From assembly GCA_038746745.1 (NCBI GenBank), contig JBCDKJ010000074.1, positions 1 to 16,064 on the forward strand: a stretch of DNA of 16,064 bases, written 5' to 3'. Within the stretch, counting starts at the first letter, position 1, and each line of letters starts with the position of its first letter. Below, in pieces: positions 6,474 through 14,038 of this stretch. Origin of the DNA: JANQIO01 sp038746745 (GTDB lineage Bacteria > Pseudomonadota > Gammaproteobacteria > Pseudomonadales > Halieaceae). The notes below the pieces were generated by a model, which was not told the origin of the DNA, ran no database searches, and was given only the letters and a program-made list of their open reading frames with translations. The position numbers and the translations under genes are program-made.

Positions 6474-8552
6474 CTATTTCGCGGGCACCAGATACGAGAT
6501 ATCCGCCACTTGCAAAAATAAAGCGCGCAATCGTGCCAGCAACGCCAGGCGGTTATTGCGCAGGGCGTCATCGTCAACCATCACCATGACGTCGTCGAAG
6601 AAGCGATCAACCGGCTTCTGCAAGGCGGCTAACCCGCGCAAAGCATTGCCGTATTCACCCTGCCGCATCTCTGCATCAAATTGCGGTTCTTGGGCCGCCA
6701 GCGCTTGCGCCAGCGCGCGCTCTGCCTCTTCGGTCAGTAAGCTTTCACTTACCTCAGAAGACGATTCATTAAAGCCTTCTTTTTCCAGCAGGTTGGAAAC
6801 TCGCTTATTTGCCGCGGCCAGTGAAGCAGCTTCATTGAGGCCAGAAAACGATTGCACGGCTTTGATCCGCTGATCGATATTCAGGGGAATAGACAGACCT
6901 TTTGCGCTGACTGCCATGAATACTTCAGCAGAGATTCCCGCATCCTCATATATAGCGCGCAAGCGTTCCAGGATGTACTTCACCACGCTGTCTGCGGAAT
7001 TCTCAGCCAACACGCCTTCAGGGAAACCACTGGCGGCCATGGCCACGCTGTCCGCGAGATCCAGCGGCAGCGATTTTTCGATCAAAATCCGCAAGACGCC
7101 CAACGCGGCGCGTCGCAGCGCAAATGGGTCTTTTGAGCCGGTGGGTGTCTGACCGATCCCAAATATACCGGTGAGGGTGTCCAGCCGGTCAGCCAGGGCC
7201 AGGGTCGTAGCGACCGGCTTTTCCGGTAACCGGTCGCCAGCAAAGGCCGGCCAATACTGTTGTTGCAGCGCATCAGCGACTTCGGCGTCTTCTTCTGCAT
7301 GCAATGCATAGTAGCGGCCGGCGATGCCCTGCAAATCGGAAAACTCACCCACTAATAGTGTGTTCAGGTCAGCCTTGCTCAGCCAGGCGGCTCGGCGCGC
7401 AAGGTCTGCATCAGCACCTATTTGCGTTGCAAGTGACGCCGCCAATGCCTGTACCCGCTGTGTTTTCTCTAACAGGTTGCCAAGTTTTTGTTGAAACACA
7501 ATTCTGGCGAGATCCTGGACGCGGTCGTCCAAAGCAATCTGTTTGTCGCTGTCGAAGAAGAACGCGGCGTCGGCAAGGCGGGGTCGGATTACCCGTTCAT
7601 TCCCGTCTACCACTTGAGCGGGATCCCGGCTTTCTATGTTGCTGATAAAAATAAAGTGGGGCAGCAGCGCGCCGTCGCTGCTGACGACGTGAAAATATTT
7701 CTGATGCTCAGCCATAGAAGAGATCAATGCTTCCTGCGGCACTTCAAGAAAGCGCTTCTCGAAGCTGCCCGTTAAAGCAACCGGCCATTCCACCAGCGCA
7801 CATACTTCTTCGAGCAGGTCGGGCTCGATCACCGCTGTTGCATCCAGCCTGGCAGCTTCCGCTGTCACCTGCTGGTGGATATGTTGTCGGCGTGTTGTGG
7901 GGTCTGCCATTACCTTGGCTTCCAGCAATGCGCTTTCATAGTCCCTTGCGTGAGCGAGCGTGATTGGCTCTGGCGCATGGAACCGGTGGCCGCGGGTGAT
8001 TCGGTCGGCCTGCAGCCCAAGCGCCTGACAGGGGATGACTGCATCGCCAATCATGGCGACTAACCAGTGCGCGGGGCGCAAAAACTCCTCACGAGAGGCA
8101 CCCCAGCGCATGCGCTTGGGCATGGGAAGATCTCGTAGCGCAGATGGCAGAATGGAGGCAATAACGTTTGCTATGGTCTGACCTTCGGCTTCCTGCCTAT
8201 GCACTAAGCGAGGCCCTTTATCGGTCTCGGCAATGTCGAGCTGTTCCGGATCAACGCCGTGCTTTCGTGCAAAACCAGCAGCGGCCGCCGTCCAGTTGCC
8301 GTCTTCATCTTTGGCTCGCTCCGCCGGCGGGCCAAAAGTCTCTACCGTTTGCTGGTCCGCTTTGACGGAGACATCATGAATCATCACCGCCAGCCGCCTG
8401 GGCGTGGCGTAGAAGGCAACACTGCCATGGTTCAAGCGATGCTCTGAAAGCCCTTGCGCTATGTTGCGCGCCAGGCTTTCACTCAGCGTATTGACGCTGC
8501 CCGGGGGAAGCTCTTCAGTACCCAACTCAAGCAGAAGCAGCTCAGTATTCAT
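6474..8552 (-). CDS. glyS: Glycine-tRNA ligase beta subunit
   Basis: GlyS is the beta subunit of the bacterial two-subunit (heterotetrameric) glycyl-tRNA synthetase and supplies tRNA recognition to the GlyQ catalytic subunit. It is 692 aa, against 689 in E. coli. Family marks are the N-terminus LLLELGTEELPPGSV, the central DAAFFFDSDKQIALDDR and KLGNLLEKTQRV segments, SKDPFALRRAALGVLRIL, and the C-terminal anticodon-binding-type region ending in DRFFDDVMVM and the following helix. The ATG at 8552 overlaps the glyQ TGA in ATGA, a 4-nt overlap that predicts translational coupling and balanced subunit synthesis. It ends 33 bp from gyrB, convergently. Confidence 0.97.
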   Translation of the reverse strand: MNTELLLLELGTEELPPGSVNTLSESLARNIAQGLSEHRLNHGSVAFYATPRRLAVMIHDVSVKADQQTVETFGPPAERAKDEDGNWTAAAAGFARKHGVDPEQLDIAETDKGPRLVHRQEAEGQTIANVIASILPSALRDLPMPKRMRWGASREEFLRPAHWLVAMIGDAVIPCQALGLQADRITRGHRFHAPEPITLAHARDYESALLEAKVMADPTTRRQHIHQQVTAEAARLDATAVIEPDLLEEVCALVEWPVALTGSFEKRFLEVPQEALISSMAEHQKYFHVVSSDGALLPHFIFISNIESRDPAQVVDGNERVIRPRLADAAFFFDSDKQIALDDRVQDLARIVFQQKLGNLLEKTQRVQALAASLATQIGADADLARRAAWLSKADLNTLLVGEFSDLQGIAGRYYALHAEEDAEVADALQQQYWPAFAGDRLPEKPVATTLALADRLDTLTGIFGIGQTPTGSKDPFALRRAALGVLRILIEKSLPLDLADSVAMAASGFPEGVLAENSADSVVKYILERLRAIYEDAGISAEVFMAVSAKGLSIPLNIDQRIKAVQSFSGLNEAASLAAANKRVSNLLEKEGFNESSSEVSESLLTEEAERALAQALAAQEPQFDAEMRQGEYGNALRGLAALQKPVDRFFDDVMVMVDDDALRNNRLALLARLRALFLQVADISYLVPAK

Positions 8553-9490
8553 AAGGCAGCCCGGTCCAGCGCGTCCTGTCGCAGGGTCTCGGGCGCCAGC
8601 GGGAAACCCAGCGCCATGCGTGCATCAAAGTAGGCTTGTGCAACACCACGGGCCAGCGCGCGAACGCGCAGAATGAAGCGCTGACGTTCTGTGACGGATA
8701 TGGCATTGCGCGCGTCCAGAAGGTTAAAAGCGTGTGATGCTTTCATAACCATTTCATAAGCCGGCAATGGCAAGGCCTTGTCGATCAGCGCCTGGCTTTG
8801 CGTCTCGTAAAAATCAAACTGTCGCTGGAGCTCGGCAACGTCCGCTTCCTCAAAATTGAATCGAGACATCTCTACTTCGTTCTGGTGGAAAACATCACCA
8901 TAGCTGACAGGCCCTTCCGGCCCTTGTGTCCAGATCAAGTCGTATGCGCTGTCGACGCCTTGCAGATACATAGCGATGCGCTCTAAGCCATAGGTAATTT
9001 CCCCGGAGACGGGGTAGCACTCCAGGCCGCCGACCTGCTGGAAGTAGGTAAACTGCGTAACTTCCATACCGTTTAGCCACACCTCCCACCCCAGGCCCCA
9101 GGCGCCGAGGGTAGGCGATTCCCAGTTGTCTTCCACCAGTCGCACGTCGTGGATGCTCGTGTCCACGCCGAGATGACGTAAAGACGCAAGATACTGATCG
9201 ACGATGTCTGGCGGTGAGGGCTTCAGCAGAACCTGAAACTGGTAGTAATGCTGCAGGCGATTGGGATTCTCCCCGTAGCGGCCGTCGCCGGGGCGGCGGC
9301 AAGGCTGAACATATGCGGTATTCCAGGTCTCCGGCCCGATGGCTCGCAAAAACGTGGCAGGGTGGAAGGTGCCCGCGCCAACCTCTAGATCGAGAGGTTG
9401 TAACACCACGCAACCGCGCTCTGCCCAGAATTGCTGAAGCGCCAGGATAAGATCCTGGAAGGTATCTGGCGGCGTGTTAAGGCTACTCAC
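8549..9490 (-). CDS. glyQ: Glycine-tRNA ligase alpha subunit
   Basis: GlyQ is the class II catalytic subunit that activates glycine with ATP and charges tRNA-Gly together with GlyS. The start chosen is GTG at 9490, giving 313 aa. This puts 10 residues before the conserved Phe of TFQDLIL, as I recall for Pseudomonas GlyQ, and the length is close to that family's. The frame is open further upstream to 9730 and contains an ATG at 9528, but that ATG is followed directly by the likely -10 box and would add residues unlike the family. Motifs include LDLEVGAGTFHPATFLRAIG, GRYGENPNRLQHYYQFQV, LGAWGLGWEVWLNGMEVTQF, the motif 3 segment GEITYGLERIAMYLQGVDS, and FNLLDARNAISVTERQR. The Shine-Dalgarno sequence is poor. 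A run of seven C lies just before the start. Confidence 0.95.
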   Translation of the reverse strand: MSSLNTPPDTFQDLILALQQFWAERGCVVLQPLDLEVGAGTFHPATFLRAIGPETWNTAYVQPCRRPGDGRYGENPNRLQHYYQFQVLLKPSPPDIVDQYLASLRHLGVDTSIHDVRLVEDNWESPTLGAWGLGWEVWLNGMEVTQFTYFQQVGGLECYPVSGEITYGLERIAMYLQGVDSAYDLIWTQGPEGPVSYGDVFHQNEVEMSRFNFEEADVAELQRQFDFYETQSQALIDKALPLPAYEMVMKASHAFNLLDARNAISVTERQRFILRVRALARGVAQAYFDARMALGFPLAPETLRQDALDRAAL

Positions 9491-9518
9491 CGGGGGGGCA
9501 TGTCCGTAAAAAAGCGCT

Positions 9519-9529
9519 GTATTATACAT
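9519..9529. promoter_or_regulatory. Symmetric -10 element, possible bidirectional glyQ/djlA promoter
   Basis: TGTATTATACA is an odd-length palindrome (TGTAT-T-ATACA). Read on the - strand it contains a perfect TATAAT (9526-9521), placing a glyQ transcript start near 9514, about 24 nt before the GTG. On the + strand it contains TATTAT (9520-9525), which would start a djlA transcript near 9532 with a leader of about 75 nt. No good -35 hexamer is visible on either strand. The element lies in the 115-bp gap between the two divergent genes. Such shared -10 boxes are known from symmetrical bidirectional bacterial promoters; use here is inferred. Confidence 0.5.
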
Positions 9530-9605
9530 GCAGTTCCAGCGGCATAATATGCGACCCCATGTAATCCTCTGCGGCCCGGTAACGCCCTTATCAAGGACAG
9601 ATGTA

Positions 9606-10400
9606 ATGTTTGGCAAACTTATAGGCGGCGTGTTTGGCTTCTTGCTTGCGGGTTTTGTCGGGATGGCCGTTGGCGTATTGGTGGGACACTTCTTCGACCG
9701 CGGCTTATCGCATACGCTGAGCTTTGCCACACCATCACGACTGGCGCGCGCTCGTGAAACCTTCTTCGAGGTGAGCTTTGAGCTGCTGGGCTATCTGGCC
9801 AAGTCCGATGGCCGTGTCAGCGAGGCGGAGGTCGCTCAGACTGAAGCACTGATGCAGAGGCTAGGCATTGCGGGGCAGCGGCGTGAGGCGGCGATCATGC
9901 GCTTCAAAACCGGGGCTTCCGGTAGCTTTGATGTTGCGCTGTCGGTAGCGCGTTTCCAGCAGGATTGCGCCGGTCCGCGCCAAGTTTCCGAGACACTGCT
10001 AGCGCTATTGATAGGAATGGCCTATGCCGACGGTGCAGTCCATGCCAATGAGCGCTCAGCTCTATTCGAGATAGCACGAATGCTGGGGCTTGCCGAGGCG
10101 GATTTTCAGCGCCTGCTAGATATGGCCAAGGCCCAGGCTCAGTTCCACGCGCACTCGGGAGAAGGCCAGGTCGTCACTCCCTCCAACCGCTTGGCTGAAG
10201 CCTACGCTGCCCTTGGGGTTTCTCCCGAGTGCAGCGATAGCGACGTAAAGCGCGCTTATCGTAAGTTGATGAGTCAGCATCACCCTGACAAGCTCACCGC
10301 GCAAGGCGTGCCAGAGGACATGATGAAAGCGGCAACAGAAAAAGCCCAGGACATTCAGGCTGCCTATGAACTGATCAAACAGCAGCGCGCTAATCGATAG
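9606..10400 (+). CDS. djlA: DjlA-type membrane-anchored J-domain co-chaperone (TerB + DnaJ)
   Basis: DjlA is a DnaK co-chaperone anchored in the inner membrane, with its J domain in the cytoplasm; in E. coli it is linked to envelope stress signalling. It is 264 aa, against 271 in E. coli. An N-terminal Gly/Val/Ala-rich transmembrane segment spans about residues 5-27. A TerB-like helical domain follows (about 45-165, with the paired segments YLAKSDGRVSEAE and GMAYADGAVHANE). The C-terminal J domain carries the essential HPD at residues 226-228. The start is ATG 9606, preceded by AAGGA (9593-9597) at 8 nt spacing. The frame stays open back to 9528, but that stretch looks non-coding and crosses the promoter region. 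The gene is divergent from glyQ, and its last 11 bp overlap the end of the convergent SIMPL gene. Confidence 0.93.
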   Translation: MFGKLIGGVFGFLLAGFVGMAVGVLVGHFFDRGLSHTLSFATPSRLARARETFFEVSFELLGYLAKSDGRVSEAEVAQTEALMQRLGIAGQRREAAIMRFKTGASGSFDVALSVARFQQDCAGPRQVSETLLALLIGMAYADGAVHANERSALFEIARMLGLAEADFQRLLDMAKAQAQFHAHSGEGQVVTPSNRLAEAYAALGVSPECSDSDVKRAYRKLMSQHHPDKLTAQGVPEDMMKAATEKAQDIQAAYELIKQQRANR

Positions 10401-11070
10401 AAAAACGCAGCGCGACCGAGGCGCTAATTCTGCGTTTGCCAAACTCAATCTGGGGCGCGGTGTCTGCGTTTGTCGCTTCTGCCATCATCATGCGCGGCAT
10501 TGGTGAGCGTGCGCTGCCCAGCTCCTCTACACGAATGACACCTCCCAGGTCGACGTCCAGTTCTTCGGCGATGTGTTCGGCTTTCTTGAGCCCCAGGGAC
10601 AGGGCTTTTTCCATGGCGGCGAGCTGCAGCGACTCAAGCTCACTGTGCCCGGGGCGGGGCTCGCCAATTTGATCAACATTTAATGAAGACAGATTAGTTA
10701 GCAGCGCTCCGTAGCTTCCAGGATCGCGCAGCACCAGCGTAATGCTGCGTCTCACCACCTGACCTCGATACACACGCTTACCGTCTATCCAAGTGTAGTC
10801 AGGCTGTACGGAAATTCGTGAGCTGTCGATATCGTCCTTATCCACACCCTGGCTGCGCGCGGCCTTTACAACTTGCCGAGTATCTTTATCTACTTGCTTT
10901 TGTAGTGTGCTCACGTCTTTACCGCTGGCCGACAACCCGATATCAAGGGAGAGGATGTCGGGCACCGCTTCGATATAGGCACTCGAATTTACGGCTATAT
11001 AGGGGGTATCTCTGTCAGCTATTGCCGGCAGCGCCAGCGTAGCCAGGACCCCGAGTACAACAAAACGCAT
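10390..11070 (-). CDS. Periplasmic SIMPL-domain (DUF541, YggE-like) protein
   Basis: This is a 226-aa exported protein of the SIMPL/DUF541 family (E. coli YggE, tied to oxidative-stress tolerance; biochemical role unknown). The signal peptide is about residues 1-18 (hydrophobic VVLGVLATLALPAIA, likely cleaved between AIA and DRD). The rest fits the family: ISVQPDYTW and VVRRSITLVLRD, then LESLQLAAMEKAL with KKAEHIAEEL, and a C-terminal ISASVALRF strand. The start is ATG at 11070, because AGGAG lies about 7 nt upstream and the signal peptide follows at once; the longer open frame to 11196 would bury it. It lies 38 nt after trkH and may be the last gene of the fmt-rsmB-trkA-trkH transcript. Its end overlaps djlA by 11 bp tail to tail. 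The specific physiological role cannot be told from the sequence. Confidence 0.88.
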   Translation of the reverse strand: MRFVVLGVLATLALPAIADRDTPYIAVNSSAYIEAVPDILSLDIGLSASGKDVSTLQKQVDKDTRQVVKAARSQGVDKDDIDSSRISVQPDYTWIDGKRVYRGQVVRRSITLVLRDPGSYGALLTNLSSLNVDQIGEPRPGHSELESLQLAAMEKALSLGLKKAEHIAEELDVDLGGVIRVEELGSARSPMPRMMMAEATNADTAPQIEFGKRRISASVALRFSID

Positions 11071-11108
11071 GCAATGTCTCCTGTCTTTCATGGCGTCCAC
11101 GGCCGCTG

Positions 11109-12557
11109 TTACGGTCGCCAGAAGGCCGGCGTGAACAGCACCAACACGGTGAAAACCTCCAGCCGTCCCAATAGCATAGCGCAACAGAGCAGCCACTTTG
11201 CGGCATCGTTGATGCCCCCATAGTGGTAGGTGACGGCACCGAGACCGGGTCCAAGGTTGTTGAGCGAGGCCGCCACTGCCGAGAAGGCTGTCTCAAAATC
11301 GAGGCCGGTCGCGACCAGCATGATCATTAGCATGACAAAGCACACCAGGTACACCGCTAGAAAACTCCAGACAGCGCTAACAACCTGAGCTTCAACCCGG
11401 CGTTTGCCGACCTTCAGCGGAATTACGGCCTGTGGGTGCACCAGTTGCTTGAGCTCGCGCACGCCCTGCTTGCTAATCAGCATCAGCCGCATGGCTTTGA
11501 TACCCCCACCGGTAGAGCCACCGCAGCCTCCCATCACGGCAAATACAAGCAGCATGAGGGGGAGAAAGCTGGGCCAGTGCGCAAAGTCTGAGGTGACAAA
11601 CCCCGTCGTGGTGGTAATTGAAATCGCCTGAAACAAGCCATGTACAACACCTTCACCAGGCGAAAACGTTTTTGAAACAAGGAGAACGCTACAGGTAATC
11701 ACTATGCAAACCAGCAACACAGCGCTGAAAAACACCGTTTCGGAATCTGCGAGGTAGGGTCTGTGACTGCGCCGTCGCCAGGCGGTAAAGTGAAGGCCGA
11801 AATTGATGGCTGCGATATACATGAACAGGCAGCTCACCAGCATGATCGGCGCACTTTCAAAGTAACCAATACTGGCATCGTGCGTGGAGAATCCACCGAT
11901 GGCCACCGTGCTAAACGCGTGACAGATGGCATCGAAAGTGGACATACCGGTGAGCCAATAGGCCACTCCGCAGCTTGCCGTTAGGGACAGGTAGACAAAA
12001 AACAGCGCCTTGGCTGTTTCGGTAATACGCGGCGTGAGCTTGGCGTCTTTGGACGGCCCGGGTGTTTCCGCCTGGTAAAGCTGCATCCCACCTACGCCCA
12101 GCATCGGCAGAATAGCGACCGCAACGACGATGATGCCAATACCACCTAGCCACTGTAGTTGCTGCCGATAAAACAGTAGCGACCTGGGCACGTCGTCCAG
12201 CCCCGTAATAACGGTTGCGCCCGTCGTCGTCAGACCGGATATGGATTCAAAAATTGCGTCTGTGGCATCGAGGTCCATGCCATCATGCAATGCAAAGGGC
12301 AGCGAACCGTACAGCCCCAAAACGGTCCAGAACAAGGTTGTAATCAGAAAGCCATCGCGGGTGCGCAGCTCCTGACGCGCATTTCTGGTGGGTAGCCACA
12401 AGACAAGGCCGCTGAGAAAAGTGATACCCAGCGCACTCAAGAACCCCGCGGTTGCGCCATCCTGAAACGCTAGCGCTAATGCCAGCGGAGCCAGCAGTGT
12501 CAGGCTGAAGAGCATCAGCAGGATGCCCAGTATGCGCAGCGAAATCGGGAAGTGCAT
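11109..12557 (-). CDS. trkH: Trk system potassium uptake protein TrkH
   Basis: TrkH is the inner-membrane channel-like subunit that takes up K+ under control of TrkA. It is 482 aa (E. coli TrkH 483), very hydrophobic, with about ten membrane segments organised as four membrane-pore-membrane repeats. The four filter loops are visible: LTTTGA (about 109-114), STVAIGGF (216-223), TTTTGF (315-320) and NNLGPG (433-438). The Gly-rich gating loop GGCGGSTGGGIK is at 343-354. The ATG at 12557 is 16 nt after the trkA stop; AAAAGG lies unusually close (2 nt spacing), so coupling to trkA is plausible. E. coli has trkA and trkH apart, whereas here regulator and channel are adjacent and probably co-transcribed. 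The choice between trkH and trkG is by similarity to TrkH. Confidence 0.95.
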   Translation of the reverse strand: MHFPISLRILGILLMLFSLTLLAPLALALAFQDGATAGFLSALGITFLSGLVLWLPTRNARQELRTRDGFLITTLFWTVLGLYGSLPFALHDGMDLDATDAIFESISGLTTTGATVITGLDDVPRSLLFYRQQLQWLGGIGIIVVAVAILPMLGVGGMQLYQAETPGPSKDAKLTPRITETAKALFFVYLSLTASCGVAYWLTGMSTFDAICHAFSTVAIGGFSTHDASIGYFESAPIMLVSCLFMYIAAINFGLHFTAWRRRSHRPYLADSETVFFSAVLLVCIVITCSVLLVSKTFSPGEGVVHGLFQAISITTTTGFVTSDFAHWPSFLPLMLLVFAVMGGCGGSTGGGIKAMRLMLISKQGVRELKQLVHPQAVIPLKVGKRRVEAQVVSAVWSFLAVYLVCFVMLMIMLVATGLDFETAFSAVAASLNNLGPGLGAVTYHYGGINDAAKWLLCCAMLLGRLEVFTVLVLFTPAFWRP

Positions 12558-12573
12558 GGCCTTTTATTCTGGC

Positions 12574-13947
12574 TTAAAAGAAGTGCAAACCGACCTGGAA
12601 CAGTCGCTCGACTGCACTGACCTGGCTTTTGTCTACAAGGAACAGGATGACGTGATCGTCGGTTTCCACCTCGATATGACGATGGGCAATCAACACATCA
12701 TCGTCGCGTACAATCGCGCCGATGGTGACGCCGTCGGGGAGGTCAATTTCATCCAGGCGCTTTCCTACCACCCGGGATGATTTGGCATCGCCATGTGCAA
12801 TCATCTCGATGGCTTCTGCCGCGCCCCGCCGCAGAGAATGCACGTTGTAGATATCGCCGCGCCGAACGTGAGTAAGAAGACTGCCAATGGTGATTTGCTG
12901 CGGTGACAGTGCAATGTCGATCTCGTCTCCCTGCAAAAGATCGATGTACGCGGGATTGGTAATCAGCGTGATGACCTTGCGTGCGCCCATGCGCTTGGCC
13001 AGCATCGCCGTCATGATATTTACTTCATCGTTATTGGTAAGCGCACAGAACACATCCGTACCCTCGATGTTTTCCGCCGTCAGTAACTCGGTACTGGACG
13101 CGTTGCCATGCAACACGATGGTGTTCTTTAGCTTTTCCGATAACTCGCGGCAGCGTTTGTAAGACGTTTCTATCAACTTGACCTGGTACTCGCTCTCGAT
13201 AGCCTCAGCGAGTCGGGATCCGATGTTACCGCCGCCCGCGATCATGATGCGCTTGTAGGGGTTGTCCAGTCGGCGTAGCTCTGACATGACCGGACGAATA
13301 TTCTCTCGGGCCGCGATAAAGAACACTTCATCATCTGCCTCCACTACCGTATCGCCCTCGGGAATGATGGATTGATCGCGCCTGAAGATTGCCGCTACCC
13401 GCGTGTCTACCTTGGGCATGTGTTTGCGAATTTCCCTGAGTTGTTGACCCACCAGTGGGCCGCCATAGAAGGCGCGCACGGCCACCAGTTGCACGCGGCC
13501 GTCAGCAAAGTTCAATACCTGCAGCGCCCCGGGGTTAGCGATCAGCTCCCGCATGCTGTCTGTCACCAACTGCTCTGGTCCGATCAGCACGTCTACGGGA
13601 ACGTGACCCTCGCCAAAAAGATCGGCGTGGGCGAGGTAATTGGGTGAGCGCACCCGGGAGATTTTCGTTGGCGTGCGGTACAGGCTATGGGCGACCTGGC
13701 AGGCCATCATATTAATTTCATCGCTGTTGGTAACAGCGATAAGCATGTCGGCATCTTCTGCGCCGGCGCGATACAGAGTCTGGGGATGAGATGCGTGGCC
13801 GGTGACTGTGCGCAGGTCGAGTCGGTCCTGCAGTGCGCGCAGTTTATCCGTGCTGGTATCCACTACGGTCACATCGTTTTGCTCAATGGCGAGATGCTCC
13901 GCCAGCGTGCCACCGACCTGGCCCGCCCCGAGGATAATGATCTTCAT
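12574..13947 (-). CDS. trkA: Trk system potassium uptake regulatory protein TrkA
   Basis: TrkA is the peripheral cytoplasmic NAD(H)- and nucleotide-binding RCK subunit that gates TrkH. It is 457 aa (E. coli 458). It shows the expected tandem repeat. The first Rossmann fold has GAGQVG at residues 7-12 and Asp30 at the end of beta-2 (VVD). Its TrkA-C domain contains EGDTVVEADDEVFF. The second Rossmann fold has GGGNIGS at 238-244, and a second TrkA-C domain contains LPDGVTIGAIVRDDD. The start is ATG 13947 (MKIIILGAGQVGG). The ribosome site is weak (GGTGAG, about 12 nt upstream). It lies 91 nt after rsmB with a palindrome between them, and 16 nt before trkH. Confidence 0.97.
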   Translation of the reverse strand: MKIIILGAGQVGGTLAEHLAIEQNDVTVVDTSTDKLRALQDRLDLRTVTGHASHPQTLYRAGAEDADMLIAVTNSDEINMMACQVAHSLYRTPTKISRVRSPNYLAHADLFGEGHVPVDVLIGPEQLVTDSMRELIANPGALQVLNFADGRVQLVAVRAFYGGPLVGQQLREIRKHMPKVDTRVAAIFRRDQSIIPEGDTVVEADDEVFFIAARENIRPVMSELRRLDNPYKRIMIAGGGNIGSRLAEAIESEYQVKLIETSYKRCRELSEKLKNTIVLHGNASSTELLTAENIEGTDVFCALTNNDEVNIMTAMLAKRMGARKVITLITNPAYIDLLQGDEIDIALSPQQITIGSLLTHVRRGDIYNVHSLRRGAAEAIEMIAHGDAKSSRVVGKRLDEIDLPDGVTIGAIVRDDDVLIAHRHIEVETDDHVILFLVDKSQVSAVERLFQVGLHFF

Positions 13948-13989
13948 AGTGTGCGGCGCTCACCCCCGCTGCTTTGGGTCACCATAAAT

Positions 13990-14005
13990 AAAAGCTGCAG
14001 CTTTT
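13990..14005 (-). terminator. Palindrome between rsmB and trkA, possible weak terminator
   Basis: AAAAGCTGCAGCTTTT is a perfect 16-bp palindrome in the 91-bp rsmB-trkA gap. On the - strand it can fold as AAAAGC/GCTTTT around TGCA and is followed by ATTTAT, giving a run rich in T. The stem is short and AT-rich, so it would be at best a leaky Rho-independent terminator after rsmB; it could equally be a protein-binding site in front of trkA. A second, shorter repeat, GGCGC/GCGCC, flanks an AT-rich loop at 14018-14038, right at the rsmB stop codon. Confidence 0.35.
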
Positions 14006-14038
14006 GTAAGGGCCGCCGGCGCGTAAATTTTTTGCGCC

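Noticed and set aside
6423..6474. Shared terminator between convergent gyrB and glyS
   Set aside because: Only a mismatched 8-bp repeat (GCCAACCT/AGGCTGGC) 36 nt apart and no T-run on either strand.
9528..9605. N-terminal extension of djlA from 9528
   Set aside because: It lies over the promoter element. ATG 9606 has a good AAGGA ribosome site and is followed directly by the membrane anchor.
9491..9730. N-terminal extension of glyQ up to 9730
   Set aside because: The extra residues resemble no GlyQ, cross the divergent promoter region and overlap the djlA start. The frame is open by chance.
10838..10846. Perfect DnaA-box 9-mer TTATCCACA
   Set aside because: It is a single copy inside the SIMPL coding sequence (codons for Val-Asp-Lys), with no second box nearby and no AT-rich unwinding element. 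One perfect 9-mer in 16 kb can be chance.
12549..12587. Direct repeat GAAGTGCA at the trkH start and trkA end
   Set aside because: Eight bases only. It arises because trkA ends in Leu-His-Phe-Phe and trkH begins Met-His-Phe-Pro.
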